Shown piece by piece: positions 53,411-62,191 of a stretch of 64,000 bases of DNA. A model generated the notes under the pieces. The model searched no databases, was not told the origin of the DNA, and saw only the letters and a program-made list of their open reading frames with translations. Source of the DNA: Allobosea sp. 67-29 (lineage in GTDB: Bacteria > Pseudomonadota > Alphaproteobacteria > Rhizobiales > Beijerinckiaceae); the NCBI RefSeq assembly GCF_001898115.1, contig NZ_MKSQ01000026.1, forward strand, positions 666,744 to 730,743, written 5' to 3'. Every line of letters starts with the position of its first letter. The first letter of the stretch is position 1. A program made the translations under genes and the position numbers.

Positions 53411-53436
53411 GGAACCGTGGCACCAGCCGGCGGGTT
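53411..53436 (+). promoter_or_regulatory. Possible EcfG-type promoter before the ROK gene
   Basis: GGAAC at 53411-53415 and GGTT at 53433-53436 are separated by 17 bases, close to the GGAAC-16/17-cGTT form used by the alphaproteobacterial general-stress sigma factor EcfG. It would start a transcript about 30 bases before the ATG at 53473. A short motif in a GC-rich genome can occur by chance. Confidence 0.3.
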
Positions 53437-53472
53437 GCCCCCGCTGATCCATTCGCGAGCGAGGGGAACGAC

Positions 53473-54561
53473 ATGGCCACGGCGACCGCCGAGACGTCAC
53501 GCAGCGCAGCCAAGCCCGCGACGGGACCGCACGGCGCGGAGGAGCTGCCCTCCGTCGTCGTCACCAGCTACAATCTGGAAATCCGCGACGAGGACGGGTT
53601 CGTCGGCGACAAGGCCAGCCGCAGCGCTTTCGTCGAGCATCTCGATGCGCTGCGCGCGCATCTCAAGCGCAACGGCGACGATCCGCTCGACGGCGAGACC
53701 GCCCGGATCAGCAAGAAGGAGCTGGACGCGCTGCTGAAGGACGGCGACGCGGCGGAGGCTGCCCTGGTGCTGAGCGCGGTGGAAGGCTTCGCCCAGTCGC
53801 TCGCCTTCGTGATCCGCCGCTTCGCCCGCCTGAAGAGCTGGGCCGAGATCGAGCGCATCGTCATCGGCGGCGGTTTCCGCGAAAGCCGCATCGGTGAGCT
53901 CGCCATCGCCCGTGCCGCCATCATCCTGCGCACCGACGGCCGCGACATCGACCTGGTCCCGGTCAGCCATCATCCCGACGAGGCCGGGCTGGTCGGCAGC
54001 GCCCATCTCGCGCCGAAATGGATCTTCGAGGCGTTCGACAGCCTCGTCGCCGTCGACATCGGCGGCTCCAACATCCGCGCCGGCATCGTCGAGCTGCGCC
54101 AGAAGAAGGCGCCCGATCTCGGCAAGGCCCGCGTCTGGAAATCCGAGCTCTGGCGCCACGCCGAGGAAGAGCCCAGCCGCGACGAGGCGATCAAGCGCCT
54201 CGGCAAGATGCTCCGGGGCCAGATCGAACGCGCGCAGGACGAGGGCTTGCGGGTGGCGCCCTTCATCGGCATCGGCTGCCCCGGGCTGATCGAGCCGGAC
54301 GGCAGCATCGAGCGCGGTGCCCAGAACCTGCCGGGCAACTGGGAGAGCAGCCGCTTCAACCTCGTCGACAGCGTGCGCGACCTCGTCCCCGCCATCGGTG
54401 AGCACGACACCGAGATCGTGATGCACAACGACGCGGTGATCCAGGGCCTGAGCGAAATGCCGGCGATGCAGGATGTCGAGAACTGGGCCGTGCTCACTAT
54501 CGGCACCGGGCTCGGCAATGCCAGCTACCGCAACCGCAGCAAGCCGAAGCGGGGGAGCTGA
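53473..54561 (+). CDS. ROK-family sugar-kinase-like protein with circularly permuted motif order
   Basis: A 362-residue protein of the actin-like ATPase fold. The phosphate-1 motif DIGGSNIRAG is at 195-204, GIGCPG at 266-271, NLPGNW at 285-290, the likely catalytic Asp in HND at 318-320 and phosphate-2 LTIGTGLGN at 341-349. Segments that in ordinary ROK kinases come after these, at the C-terminus, lie before them: a helical stretch (about 90-122), ERIVIGGG at 127-134 and DEAGLVGSAHLA at 169-180. The ROK zinc motif (CxCGxxGC) is absent. So the order is C-lobe then N-lobe, as in a circular permutation. The first 90 residues are low-complexity and charged. Substrate, possibly a sugar, is unknown. 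GAGGGG precedes the ATG. Confidence 0.85.
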   Translation: MATATAETSRSAAKPATGPHGAEELPSVVVTSYNLEIRDEDGFVGDKASRSAFVEHLDALRAHLKRNGDDPLDGETARISKKELDALLKDGDAAEAALVLSAVEGFAQSLAFVIRRFARLKSWAEIERIVIGGGFRESRIGELAIARAAIILRTDGRDIDLVPVSHHPDEAGLVGSAHLAPKWIFEAFDSLVAVDIGGSNIRAGIVELRQKKAPDLGKARVWKSELWRHAEEEPSRDEAIKRLGKMLRGQIERAQDEGLRVAPFIGIGCPGLIEPDGSIERGAQNLPGNWESSRFNLVDSVRDLVPAIGEHDTEIVMHNDAVIQGLSEMPAMQDVENWAVLTIGTGLGNASYRNRSKPKRGS

Positions 54562-54792
54562 CCCGCGCCGGTACACGATCTGTCCGCACGATCCGCCCAT
54601 CTGCCATCTTCAGGTCGTCTTTGCCGGTGATGAGCGACGGCAGGCGCCCGGCCCGGGCGCGCCCCTGCGGGGAATTGCGGGAGTCTGGCCTTGCCGGCAG
54701 CGGAAGCGCGGTCTTCGTCTTGCGTTGGGGCCGGTCCTGTGCGGAGGGTCGGCGACACAGCGAATCATCTTGACCGGCAGGGCCGCCCGACC

Positions 54793-57438
54793 ATGGCAGC
54801 GCATCCCGCACGAGCAGCGATCCGGGCGGGCTGGACTGCCCGTCTGCTGGCCGCCTTCCTGCTGGCCGTCGCGCTCGCGGCCGGCCTGTCCGGCCCTGCC
54901 CCGGCGCAGCAGCCGGCCCCCGCCCCGGCCCCTGCCGCCGCGCCCGCGGCGCCGGTCGACCCGAAGAGCCCCCGCGGCCGGCTCGACGCGGTGCGCCTCG
55001 AGCTTTCGCAGATCGAGACGACCCTTTCCCGGCCGGAGCTCAGCGACGACGAGCTCCTGCGCCAGCGCATCCGCCTGCAGCCGCCGCTCGACCAGCTTCG
55101 CCTGATCATCGAGCAGCAGGCGCCGCTGGTCGACCAGGCCAAGCTGAAGCTCGACCAGCTCGGCCCGAAGCCCGACGACAAGGCGCCGCCGGAATCGACC
55201 GAGATCGCCCGCGAGCGGGAGATCCGCACGAAAGCCTATGCGGATGCGGACGAGACGCTGAAGATCGCGCGGGCCTCGCTGCTGCAGGCCGAGCAGCTCC
55301 AGAGCACGATCGGCGACAAGCGCCGCGAGATCTTCGCCGCGGCCCTCTTCGCCGCCGGGCCCTCGGTGCTCAGCCCCGATGTCTGGAGCAACGCCGTCTC
55401 GACCGCCCCGGAGGACCTGCGCGCCTCGGGCTATGTCTTCGGCGGCTGGCTCTCGGGCGTCTCGGAGGCGCTGTCGGGAACACGCGGCGGCATTCTCGCG
55501 CTGGCGCTGATGGGCGCGCTCCTGCTCTACTGGGCGCGTGCCCGCTATCTGCCGCGCTTCAAGGCGCGCCACGCCAACAGCGAGGACGCCGGCGACCTGC
55601 ACTGCCTCTATATCGCGCTGGCCCATGTCGTCGCCGGGGCCGCGCCGCCGGCGCTGGCGAGCTGGCTGGTCTACAAGGCGCTCAACACCACCGGCCTGCT
55701 GCCGGAGCGCATCCAGCCGGTGATCTGGGCCGTGGTCGTCGGCCTCGCCTTCGTGGCCTTCGTGCAAGCCCTCGCCGACGCCGTCTTCGCCCCGTCGAGC
55801 CCGCAGCGGCGCCTGGTCCGCGTCATGGACGAGACCGCCCGCAGCGTCGTCTGGATCGCGAGCGCGCTCGCGCTCGTCACCATGGTCGGCAAGATCTTCG
55901 AGGCCTGGCTGCAGGCCATCGCCGCCGGCCTCGCCATCTCGATCATCGTCAAGGCGCTGTTCGCGATCTTCTTCGCACTGGCGCTGATCGCCGGCCTCTA
56001 CCAGATCCGCGACGACGAGGAGGTCGAGCAGGAGGCCTGCCTCGGCCCCTACGTGCCCGTCGACGGCGCCAGCCTCGGGCCGATCCGCATCCTCGGCTGG
56101 ATCGTCGGGCTGGTGATCATCGCCGCCGCCTTCAGCGGCTATGTCGTCTTCGCGGCCTTCCTCGGCCAGCAGACGCTCTGGCTCGGCATCGTCGCCTGCC
56201 TCTATCTGCTCGCCCACCAATTCATCGAGCTCGGCATCCCGCGACTTCTCTCCGGCAAGGGCCGGCTTGCGCTGACGCTCAGGGCCGGCATCGGCCTGCG
56301 CACGGCCACGCTCGAAAAGATCGCGGTGCTCGGCGCCGGCCTGCTCAAGCTTCTGCTGCTGTTCCTGACGCTGCTGCTCGTGCTCGCCCCCTGGGGTCTC
56401 GAATCGGCGGATTTCCTGGTTTCGCTGCGGGCGGCCTTCTTCGGTTTCCAGGTCGGCGGCGTGACGATCTCGGTCTCCACCATCGTCGTCGGCGCCGCCG
56501 TCTTCGCCCTCGGCATCGCCGCCACCCGGACGACCCAGCGCTGGCTCGAGACCAAGTTCCTGCCGACGACGCAGCTCGACCCCGGCCTGCGCAACTCGAT
56601 CACCACCGCCGCCGGCTATGTCGGCTACATCGGCGCCGTCGCGCTGGCGGTCTCGGCGGTGGGGCTGAGCCTGGAGCGGCTGACCCTGGTCGCGTCCGCC
56701 CTCTCGGTCGGTATCGGTTTCGGCCTGCAGTCGGTGGTGTCGAACTTCGTATCCGGCCTGATCCTGCTTTGGGAACGGCCGATCCGGGTCGGCGATCAGG
56801 TCGTGGTCGGCGATGTCGAAGGCATCGTCAAGCGCATCAACGTGCGCTCGACCGAGATCGCCACCTTCGACCGCGCCAGTGTCATCGTCCCGAATTCGAA
56901 CCTCGTCTCCGGCGTCGTCCGCAACCGCGTCCGCACCGACCGCACCGGCCGCGTCCTGATCTCGCTGTCGGTGACGCGGCTGACCGACGCCGGCGCCGTC
57001 CGCAGCATGCTGCAGGAGGTCGCCGACAACCATGGCGACGTGCTCAAGAAGCCGCCGCCGACCGTCCTCTTCAAGAAGCTCGGGACCGCGACGCTGGACT
57101 TCGACCTCATCTGCATCGTCGACGATCTCGATCTCGTCGGCCGGGTGACCAGCGACCTCAACTTCGCGATCCGCAAGCGGCTCGCCGACATCGAGGTCTT
57201 CGGCACCCCCCAGCTCGAGGTCAAGGGATTGTCGGGCGTCGAGCAGTCGCTCGACGGCATCGCGTCCGCCGTCGGCCGCTTCGATCCCTCCCGCAAGCCG
57301 GGCGGACGCCGGGCGAAGGCGCAGGCTGCCGCCGAGCCCGTCCCGCCGCCCGCCGGCGAGATGCCGGAAGAGGACGGCGACAAGAAGGCCCCGCCGGCCG
57401 CCGCCGAGAACAAGGCGCCCGGAGACGACAAGGAATGA
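54793..57438 (+). CDS. MscS-family mechanosensitive channel with DUF3772 periplasmic domain
   Basis: Large inner-membrane channel of 881 residues. A signal peptide (from the ATG at 54793, ending near PAPAQ) precedes a periplasmic helical domain (about 55-200, RLDAVRLELSQIETTLSRPEL) of the DUF3772 type. About ten membrane helices follow, and the C-terminal MscS core has the pore helix and GIGFGLQSVVSNFVSGLILLWERPIRVGDQV, then the beta domain with STEIATFDRASVIVPNSN. The tail is Ala/Pro-rich and charged. It should open on hypo-osmotic shock. It is 4 bp before the CAP-domain gene, likely co-transcribed. Confidence 0.92.
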   Translation: MAAHPARAAIRAGWTARLLAAFLLAVALAAGLSGPAPAQQPAPAPAPAAAPAAPVDPKSPRGRLDAVRLELSQIETTLSRPELSDDELLRQRIRLQPPLDQLRLIIEQQAPLVDQAKLKLDQLGPKPDDKAPPESTEIAREREIRTKAYADADETLKIARASLLQAEQLQSTIGDKRREIFAAALFAAGPSVLSPDVWSNAVSTAPEDLRASGYVFGGWLSGVSEALSGTRGGILALALMGALLLYWARARYLPRFKARHANSEDAGDLHCLYIALAHVVAGAAPPALASWLVYKALNTTGLLPERIQPVIWAVVVGLAFVAFVQALADAVFAPSSPQRRLVRVMDETARSVVWIASALALVTMVGKIFEAWLQAIAAGLAISIIVKALFAIFFALALIAGLYQIRDDEEVEQEACLGPYVPVDGASLGPIRILGWIVGLVIIAAAFSGYVVFAAFLGQQTLWLGIVACLYLLAHQFIELGIPRLLSGKGRLALTLRAGIGLRTATLEKIAVLGAGLLKLLLLFLTLLLVLAPWGLESADFLVSLRAAFFGFQVGGVTISVSTIVVGAAVFALGIAATRTTQRWLETKFLPTTQLDPGLRNSITTAAGYVGYIGAVALAVSAVGLSLERLTLVASALSVGIGFGLQSVVSNFVSGLILLWERPIRVGDQVVVGDVEGIVKRINVRSTEIATFDRASVIVPNSNLVSGVVRNRVRTDRTGRVLISLSVTRLTDAGAVRSMLQEVADNHGDVLKKPPPTVLFKKLGTATLDFDLICIVDDLDLVGRVTSDLNFAIRKRLADIEVFGTPQLEVKGLSGVEQSLDGIASAVGRFDPSRKPGGRRAKAQAAAEPVPPPAGEMPEEDGDKKAPPAAAENKAPGDDKE

Positions 57439-57442
57439 TCCG

Positions 57443-57967
57443 ATGCCGAAGCTTCCGCGCCCCTTCGCTGGGACACACGCCGTGACCTGCCCCGCCGCCC
57501 TCGTCGGCGCGCTCGCCCTCTTCGGCCTCGCCGGCTGTACCGAGCCGCAGCGCCAGGCCCAGCCTGCCTTCTACCGCGATCTCGGCTCGGCCTCGGCCAG
57601 GGTCGACGCCGAGCAGGCGCGCGCGATGATCTCGGCCTATCGCCTGAATGCCGGCCTCGGCACGCTGACGCTCGACCCTGCGCTGAGCGCGGCGGCCGAG
57701 CGCGAGGCCGCGGCGATGGCGCGTTCCGACAAGCCGGCGCAGGCCGATGCGGTGAAGGCGCGCCTCGCCGGTGAGGGCATCCCCGGCGCCGAAGCCAATC
57801 TCTCGGCCGGCTACCGCCGTCTCGCCGAGGCGTTCTCGGGTTGGCGCGACTCGCCCCAGCACGACCGCGTCATGAAGGACGCGAAGGCGCGGCGCATGGG
57901 TATCGCCACCGCCTATGCGCCGGGCTCGAAATACCAGGTCTACTGGGCTCTCGTCGTCGCGCCCTGA
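57443..57967 (+). CDS. CAP-domain lipoprotein
   Basis: A 174-residue secreted protein with an N-terminal signal and lipobox LAGC (Cys32). The CAP (SCP/PR-1) domain runs about 55-174: ARAMISAYRLNAGLGTLTLDPALSAAAEREAAAMA, and GWRDSPQHDRVMKDAKARRMGIATAY with the family H-x-x-x-M. The first of the two His usual in metal-binding CAP domains is not evident. Function unknown. It follows the MscS gene by 4 bp. Confidence 0.88.
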   Translation: MPKLPRPFAGTHAVTCPAALVGALALFGLAGCTEPQRQAQPAFYRDLGSASARVDAEQARAMISAYRLNAGLGTLTLDPALSAAAEREAAAMARSDKPAQADAVKARLAGEGIPGAEANLSAGYRRLAEAFSGWRDSPQHDRVMKDAKARRMGIATAYAPGSKYQVYWALVVAP

Positions 57968-58005
57968 ACGGATCGCCCGCTGCAACCCGGACTCGGATTC
58001 TACCC

Positions 58006-58095
58006 GCATCGGTAGAGTTTCGTGAAATTTTACACAGAATGGTTGTAATCTTAACCGGCTTTTAACCAACTCAACCTATTGTTGCAGTGTCTCGG
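58006..58095 (+). promoter_or_regulatory. A+T-rich upstream region of the autotransporter gene
   Basis: This stretch stands out from its GC-rich surroundings, with GAAATTTTACAC, TTGTAATCTTAACC and CTTTTAACCAACTC. It lies 40-125 bp before the ATG at 58131 and probably holds the promoter. AACC recurs at short intervals, which could be regulator sites. No specific sigma-factor match is assigned. Confidence 0.4.
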
Positions 58096-58130
58096 ATAGA
58101 CCCACCGAAGGTCATTCTGGAGGGCTGCCT

Positions 58131-59627
58131 ATGTCATGCCGTCCGCTTCCGTTTCTTGTCTTCACCGTGATCCTGCTCCCGCAGGCGGCGCGAGCCCAGG
58201 CCGGCGGCCTGGTCGATGTCTGTACCGGGCTGAGCGTCGACCTGCCGGTGCTCCAGCCGGTCGCCGGGGTCGCCTCCGGATTGCTCGCCGGGCTCCTCGA
58301 CCCGGTGCTCAACGGCATCGTCGGCGACATCAACGTCAACCTGCGCGACACGCTGAGCGGCCAGAACATCGGCCTCTCGATCCGGGACCAGAACGGCAAC
58401 CTCGTCACCCTTCCCGGCAACTGCAATCTCAAGGCCGACAGCGTCACCGTCGACTCCCCCGGCGGCATCGCCATCGGCGGCGGCGAGATCAGCGGGCTCG
58501 GCAGCAGCGCGAGCCCCAAGGCCACGGCTAGCGATCCCGACGCGATCGCCTTCGGCAACGGCGCCGCGACCTCGGCCGCCGCGAGCGCCGGGGTGGCGAT
58601 CGGGCTGCGCAGCGCGGTCAACGCCGCCGACGGCGTCGCGCTGGGACGAGACAGTACGGTCTCGGCCGCGGGCGGCGTCGCGCTGGGAGCCGGCTCGCTG
58701 GCGTTGCGCGCCGGTCTTTCCGGCGCGAGCGAGGCCTTCAGCGGGGTCGCGGTCGCCTCGACCCAAGGCGCGCTCTCCGTCGGCTCGGCGGGCAACGAGC
58801 GCCAGATCACCAACGTGGCCGGCGGCACCCAGGACACCGACGCCGTCAATCTGCGCCAGCTTCGCTCCGTCGCCGACAGTCTCTCCTCCGCGCTCGGCGG
58901 CGGGGCGGGCTTCGACACCGCCGGCAGCTTCACCGGGCCGAACTACGCCCTGCGCAGCGGCATCTACACCACCGTCGGCGCCGCGCTCACGGCGCTGGAC
59001 CAGCAGAACGGCGTCATCGCCGGCAACAACACCAGCGCCCTGCCCCTGGCCTCCGCGACAGGGAGCGACGCGATGGCTGCCGGCTACGGCGCCCGCGCCG
59101 AGGGAAGCCTCTCGACCGCCATCGGCACGCAGGCGCGGGCCAGCGGGAGCGAGAGCACCGCGATCGGGGCCGGCGCCGTCGCCTCCCGTCCGCGCCAGAT
59201 CGCGATCGGCACCGCCGCCAGCACCTACACGCTGCCGGGGCTGTCCTCCGCCGCGAGCCGCTCGGCGCAGAGCGGGCCGACGCAGATCGTCACCACCGAC
59301 GCCGCCGGCAACCTGGCGGCCATGCCGATCGACCTCGCCGGGCTCGACCAGCGCATCGACGGCCTGGCCGTCTATGCCCGCGACAGCCGCCGCGAGGCCC
59401 GGCAGGGCGTCGCCGCCGCGATGGCGATGACCGGGGCACCGCTGCCGTCGCGACCGGGCAAGACGAGCTGGGCCGGCAACACCGCCACCTTCCGGGGCGA
59501 ATGGGCCGCCGGTTTCGCCGTCGCGCACCGGCTCGACGTCGCGATCCCGATCGCGATCAATGCCGGCGTCAGCCTGACCGGCAACAGCTTCGGCGGCGCA
59601 CGCCTGGGGTTGAGCGGAGAGTTCTGA
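58131..59627 (+). CDS. Short trimeric autotransporter (YadA-like) surface protein
   Basis: Outer-membrane surface protein of 498 residues. Sec signal to about residue 22. Head-type repeats with G-x-A-x-G units lie at about 135-220 (AIAFGNGA, GVAIGLRSAV, GVALGRDSTV, GVALGAGSLA) and about 310-370. A neck motif is at 226-246 (ITNVAGGTQDTDAVNLRQL). The C-terminal YadA anchor (about 405-498) includes GVAAAMAMTGAP, a SWAGNTATFRGEWAAGFAVAHRL stretch and the terminal Phe needed for outer-membrane insertion. Two Cys (C31, C98) are in the N-terminal region. GGAGG precedes the ATG. It may mediate adhesion; it lacks the long stalk of large adhesins. Confidence 0.85.
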   Translation: MSCRPLPFLVFTVILLPQAARAQAGGLVDVCTGLSVDLPVLQPVAGVASGLLAGLLDPVLNGIVGDINVNLRDTLSGQNIGLSIRDQNGNLVTLPGNCNLKADSVTVDSPGGIAIGGGEISGLGSSASPKATASDPDAIAFGNGAATSAAASAGVAIGLRSAVNAADGVALGRDSTVSAAGGVALGAGSLALRAGLSGASEAFSGVAVASTQGALSVGSAGNERQITNVAGGTQDTDAVNLRQLRSVADSLSSALGGGAGFDTAGSFTGPNYALRSGIYTTVGAALTALDQQNGVIAGNNTSALPLASATGSDAMAAGYGARAEGSLSTAIGTQARASGSESTAIGAGAVASRPRQIAIGTAASTYTLPGLSSAASRSAQSGPTQIVTTDAAGNLAAMPIDLAGLDQRIDGLAVYARDSRREARQGVAAAMAMTGAPLPSRPGKTSWAGNTATFRGEWAAGFAVAHRLDVAIPIAINAGVSLTGNSFGGARLGLSGEF

Positions 59628-59751
59628 GCGTCGGGCGCGGCGCGCCGCCGGTCCGTCCCGGCGCGGCGGACCGTCCGATCCCGCCAGCACCTGTCAGCGG
59701 CGGCCTTCCGGCCCCCTTACAGAGGCGGCGGCGCGAGGCTAGCTTGCGGCC

Positions 59752-60954
59752 ATGCCCCCACGCCCGCGCAAGCCCTTTTCCCTCTCCGCCGAGCAGGCCC
59801 GCCGCATCTGGCTGCACGCCCAGCGGCTCGACCGGCGCGCGCCTTTCGGCGCCGGGCCGGAAGCGACCCGCGCCGCGGTCGAGCATCTCGGCTATGTGCA
59901 GATCGACACGATCAACGTGATCGAGCGCTGCCACCACCACATCCTCTATGCGCGCATTCCCGGCTATCGCCGCAGCGACCTCGCCCAGGCGCAATCGGTC
60001 GAGAAGAGCGTCTTCGAATACTGGACGCATGCGCTTTCCTATGTGCCGGCCCGCGACATCCGCTACTTCCTGCCGGAGATGAAGGCCCATCGCGAGGAGC
60101 CGAAGCGCTGGTCGGCGGTCGGCGCCCGCGAGGAGACCCGCAAGCTGCTCCGCCGCATCCGCAGGGACGGTGCGCTCACCATCCGCGACATCGAGGAGGA
60201 GCTGATCGAGAAGGCGCATCTCTGGGCCAGCAAGAAGCCGTCCAAGGGCCTGCTGGAGCGCGCCTTCTACGATGGCGACCTGGTGATCTCCGCCCGCAAC
60301 GGCATGGTGAAGACCTACGAATTGTTCGACCGGCATTTCCAGTGGGAGAAGCGGCCGGCGCCGGCGAGCGAACGGCAGGTCGCCGGCTACAAGCTCGACC
60401 GCGCGCTCAGGGCGCAGGGCCTCGTCAGCCTCGATTCCGCCTGCCATCTTGATGCGCCGGGCAAGAAGGCGGTCGCCGCACAGATCGCCGGCCGGGTCCG
60501 GCGCAAGGAGCTGGTTCCCGTCGCGATCACAGGCGCCGGCAAGCAGCTGCATTGGGCGATGCCCGGGATGCTGGAGGCGGTGCCGGAGCCCGAGCCCGAG
60601 CTCATCCACATCCTCTCGCCCTTCGATCCCCTGGTGATCCAGCGCAAGCGGGCGAAGCTGTTCTTCGATTACGCCCATGTCTTCGAGGCCTATCTGCGCC
60701 CGGAGAACCGCGTCTACGGCTATTTCGGCCTGCCGGTGCTGGCCGGGGACCGCATCGTCGCCGTGCTCGACCTCAAGACCGATCGTGCCGCCGGCAAGCT
60801 CCTGATGCAACGCTGGACCTGGCTCGACGGCTTCGAGTCCCCGGGGCTCCAGGCCGCGATCGAGGAGGAGCTGGCGCGTTTCGAGCGCTTCCAGCTCGGA
60901 CGCGACGAAGCCGAGCCGGCCCGCGCGGAGCCCGACACAAAAATGCCGGCTTGA
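59752..60954 (+). CDS. YcaQ-like (HTH_42, AlkX-type) DNA glycosylase
   Basis: A 400-residue winged-helix protein of the family that includes E. coli YcaQ (AlkX), a glycosylase that unhooks interstrand DNA crosslinks. The N-terminal LSAEQARRIWLHAQRL leads to the proposed catalytic motif in GYVQIDTINVIERCHHHIL, with Gln50-x-Asp52. Further family marks are VFEYWTHALSYVPARDIRYFL, the GLLERAFYDGDLVISAR wing and IHILSPFDPLVIQRKRAKLFFDYAHVFEAY. Single gene, presumably DNA repair. Confidence 0.87.
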   Translation: MPPRPRKPFSLSAEQARRIWLHAQRLDRRAPFGAGPEATRAAVEHLGYVQIDTINVIERCHHHILYARIPGYRRSDLAQAQSVEKSVFEYWTHALSYVPARDIRYFLPEMKAHREEPKRWSAVGAREETRKLLRRIRRDGALTIRDIEEELIEKAHLWASKKPSKGLLERAFYDGDLVISARNGMVKTYELFDRHFQWEKRPAPASERQVAGYKLDRALRAQGLVSLDSACHLDAPGKKAVAAQIAGRVRRKELVPVAITGAGKQLHWAMPGMLEAVPEPEPELIHILSPFDPLVIQRKRAKLFFDYAHVFEAYLRPENRVYGYFGLPVLAGDRIVAVLDLKTDRAAGKLLMQRWTWLDGFESPGLQAAIEEELARFERFQLGRDEAEPARAEPDTKMPA

Positions 60955-61045
60955 TCGGAGCTTTTGCCCGCGGGGAGCGGGGGGCCGGATGACCACGACA
61001 TCGCGATCGACGAGGCCTGCCTGCAGCAAGGTGCCCAGCTGAATC

Positions 61046-61762
61046 ATGATGGCGGCGCTCCGGACACGGTTTCCGACGCCCGCTCCGGGCCTGCCGGTTG
61101 CCGCGATCCTGCACGCCGCCCTGATCGCCTGGCTCGCCTCGGTCGCGATCCAGCAGTTCGATATCGCACCGATCGTCGAGCAGAGCGTCGAGGTCGAATT
61201 GCAGACGCCGGCGGAATTCGAGGCGCTGACGCGGCCGCCGCCGCCCGTTCCGCCCCCGGTCGTCGCGCCGCCTCCCCTGCTGCCTCCGGCACCCGCGCCG
61301 GCCGAAGCCGCCCCGCACGCGGACGCGCCTGCCCCCTCGCCGCCGCCCGAGCCGGCCCGGCAGCCGGGGGCCGACGGCCTGATCCATCCGCCGCGAATGC
61401 TGTCCCAGCGCGTGCTCGCCGATCCGCGCAGCCGCGGCGCGCTCGCCGCTCTGCCGCTGCTCGCCCCCGACGAGCGCGTCGAACAGCTCTGCGGGCTGGA
61501 GGCGATGGGCCAGATCCATGACTGGCAGCGCAGCTTCGAGCCCGACCGCGTCACCGCCTACGCACTCGCCGATACGAAGCGCGCCGGCCGCGTCCTGGCG
61601 GCCGAGGGCGCAGCCTTCCGCAGCCGCCGGCGCTGGTACGGCCTGCGCTTCACCTGCACCGTCTCGGCCGACCTCAAGCGCGTGACGGCCTTCGCCTTCC
61701 ATGTCGGCGAGCCGATCCCGCAAAGCCGCTGGGAGGCGCTCGGCCTGCCGGCGGTGCATTGA
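61046..61762 (+). CDS. DUF930 protein with TonB-like N-terminus
   Basis: A 238-residue membrane-anchored protein. One N-terminal helix (about 16-38), then an acidic stretch and a proline-rich linker (about 64-108), an architecture like TonB. The C-terminal domain (about 120-238) matches DUF930: LAALPLLAPDERVEQLCGLEAMGQIHDWQRSFEPDRVTAYALAD, with Cys in LCGLEA and FTCTVSADLKRVTAFAF. No TonB C-terminal domain, and no exbB or exbD nearby. An ATG three bases later is equally possible as start. Function unknown. Confidence 0.87.
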   Translation: MMAALRTRFPTPAPGLPVAAILHAALIAWLASVAIQQFDIAPIVEQSVEVELQTPAEFEALTRPPPPVPPPVVAPPPLLPPAPAPAEAAPHADAPAPSPPPEPARQPGADGLIHPPRMLSQRVLADPRSRGALAALPLLAPDERVEQLCGLEAMGQIHDWQRSFEPDRVTAYALADTKRAGRVLAAEGAAFRSRRRWYGLRFTCTVSADLKRVTAFAFHVGEPIPQSRWEALGLPAVH

Positions 61763-61771
61763 GCGGGCGGG

Positions 61772-62191
61772 TCAGGCGCCGAGCAGCTCGACCAGCGGCG
61801 GAATCAGCGGCTCGTCCGCCGGCGGCATGGCGAGGTCGCGCAGCTTGCCGGGCCGCACCCATTTCAGCGCCTGCGCCTCGCGCGAGACGGGCGTGCCCTC
61901 CCAGCGCCGGCAGACATAGAGCGGCATCAGCAGGTGGAATTCGGGATAGGCGTAGCTGGCGAAGGTCAGCGGCGCCAGGCACGCCTCCTTGACGGCGATG
62001 CCGAGCTCCTCGTGCAGTTCGCGGATCAGCGCCGGCTCCGGCCGTTCGCCCGCTTCGAGCTTGCCGCCGGGAAACTCCCAGAGGCCGGCGAGCGCCTTGC
62101 CCTCGGGGCGCTGGGTGACGAGGACGCGGCCGTCGGCATCGATCAGGGCGCAGGCGACGACGAGAAGCAGCTTCACGGGAACGGGACTCAA
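61772..62191 (-). CDS. mutT: MutT-type Nudix hydrolase (8-oxo-dGTP diphosphatase)
   Basis: Hydrolyses oxidised nucleotides such as 8-oxo-dGTP to prevent mutation. The 139-residue protein has the full Nudix box GGKLEAGERPEPALIRELHEELGI, plus WEFPGG before it and the later ALKWVRPGKL. I start it at a TTG at 62191 whose last bases overlap the stop of the upstream lipoprotein gene (TTGA), implying coupled translation; a GTG at 62176 is an alternative. In many relatives mutT lies close to argJ, as here. Confidence 0.92.
   Translation of the reverse strand: MSPVPVKLLLVVACALIDADGRVLVTQRPEGKALAGLWEFPGGKLEAGERPEPALIRELHEELGIAVKEACLAPLTFASYAYPEFHLLMPLYVCRRWEGTPVSREAQALKWVRPGKLRDLAMPPADEPLIPPLVELLGA

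Noticed and set aside
54610..57033. An 807-codon minus-strand frame antisense to the MscS channel gene
   Set aside because: Low-complexity acidic/basic product with no start signal; the channel gene is clear on the other strand.
59636..59690. GC-rich imperfect hairpins after the autotransporter gene as a terminator
   Set aside because: Pairing is imperfect, several alternatives are possible and there is no T run.
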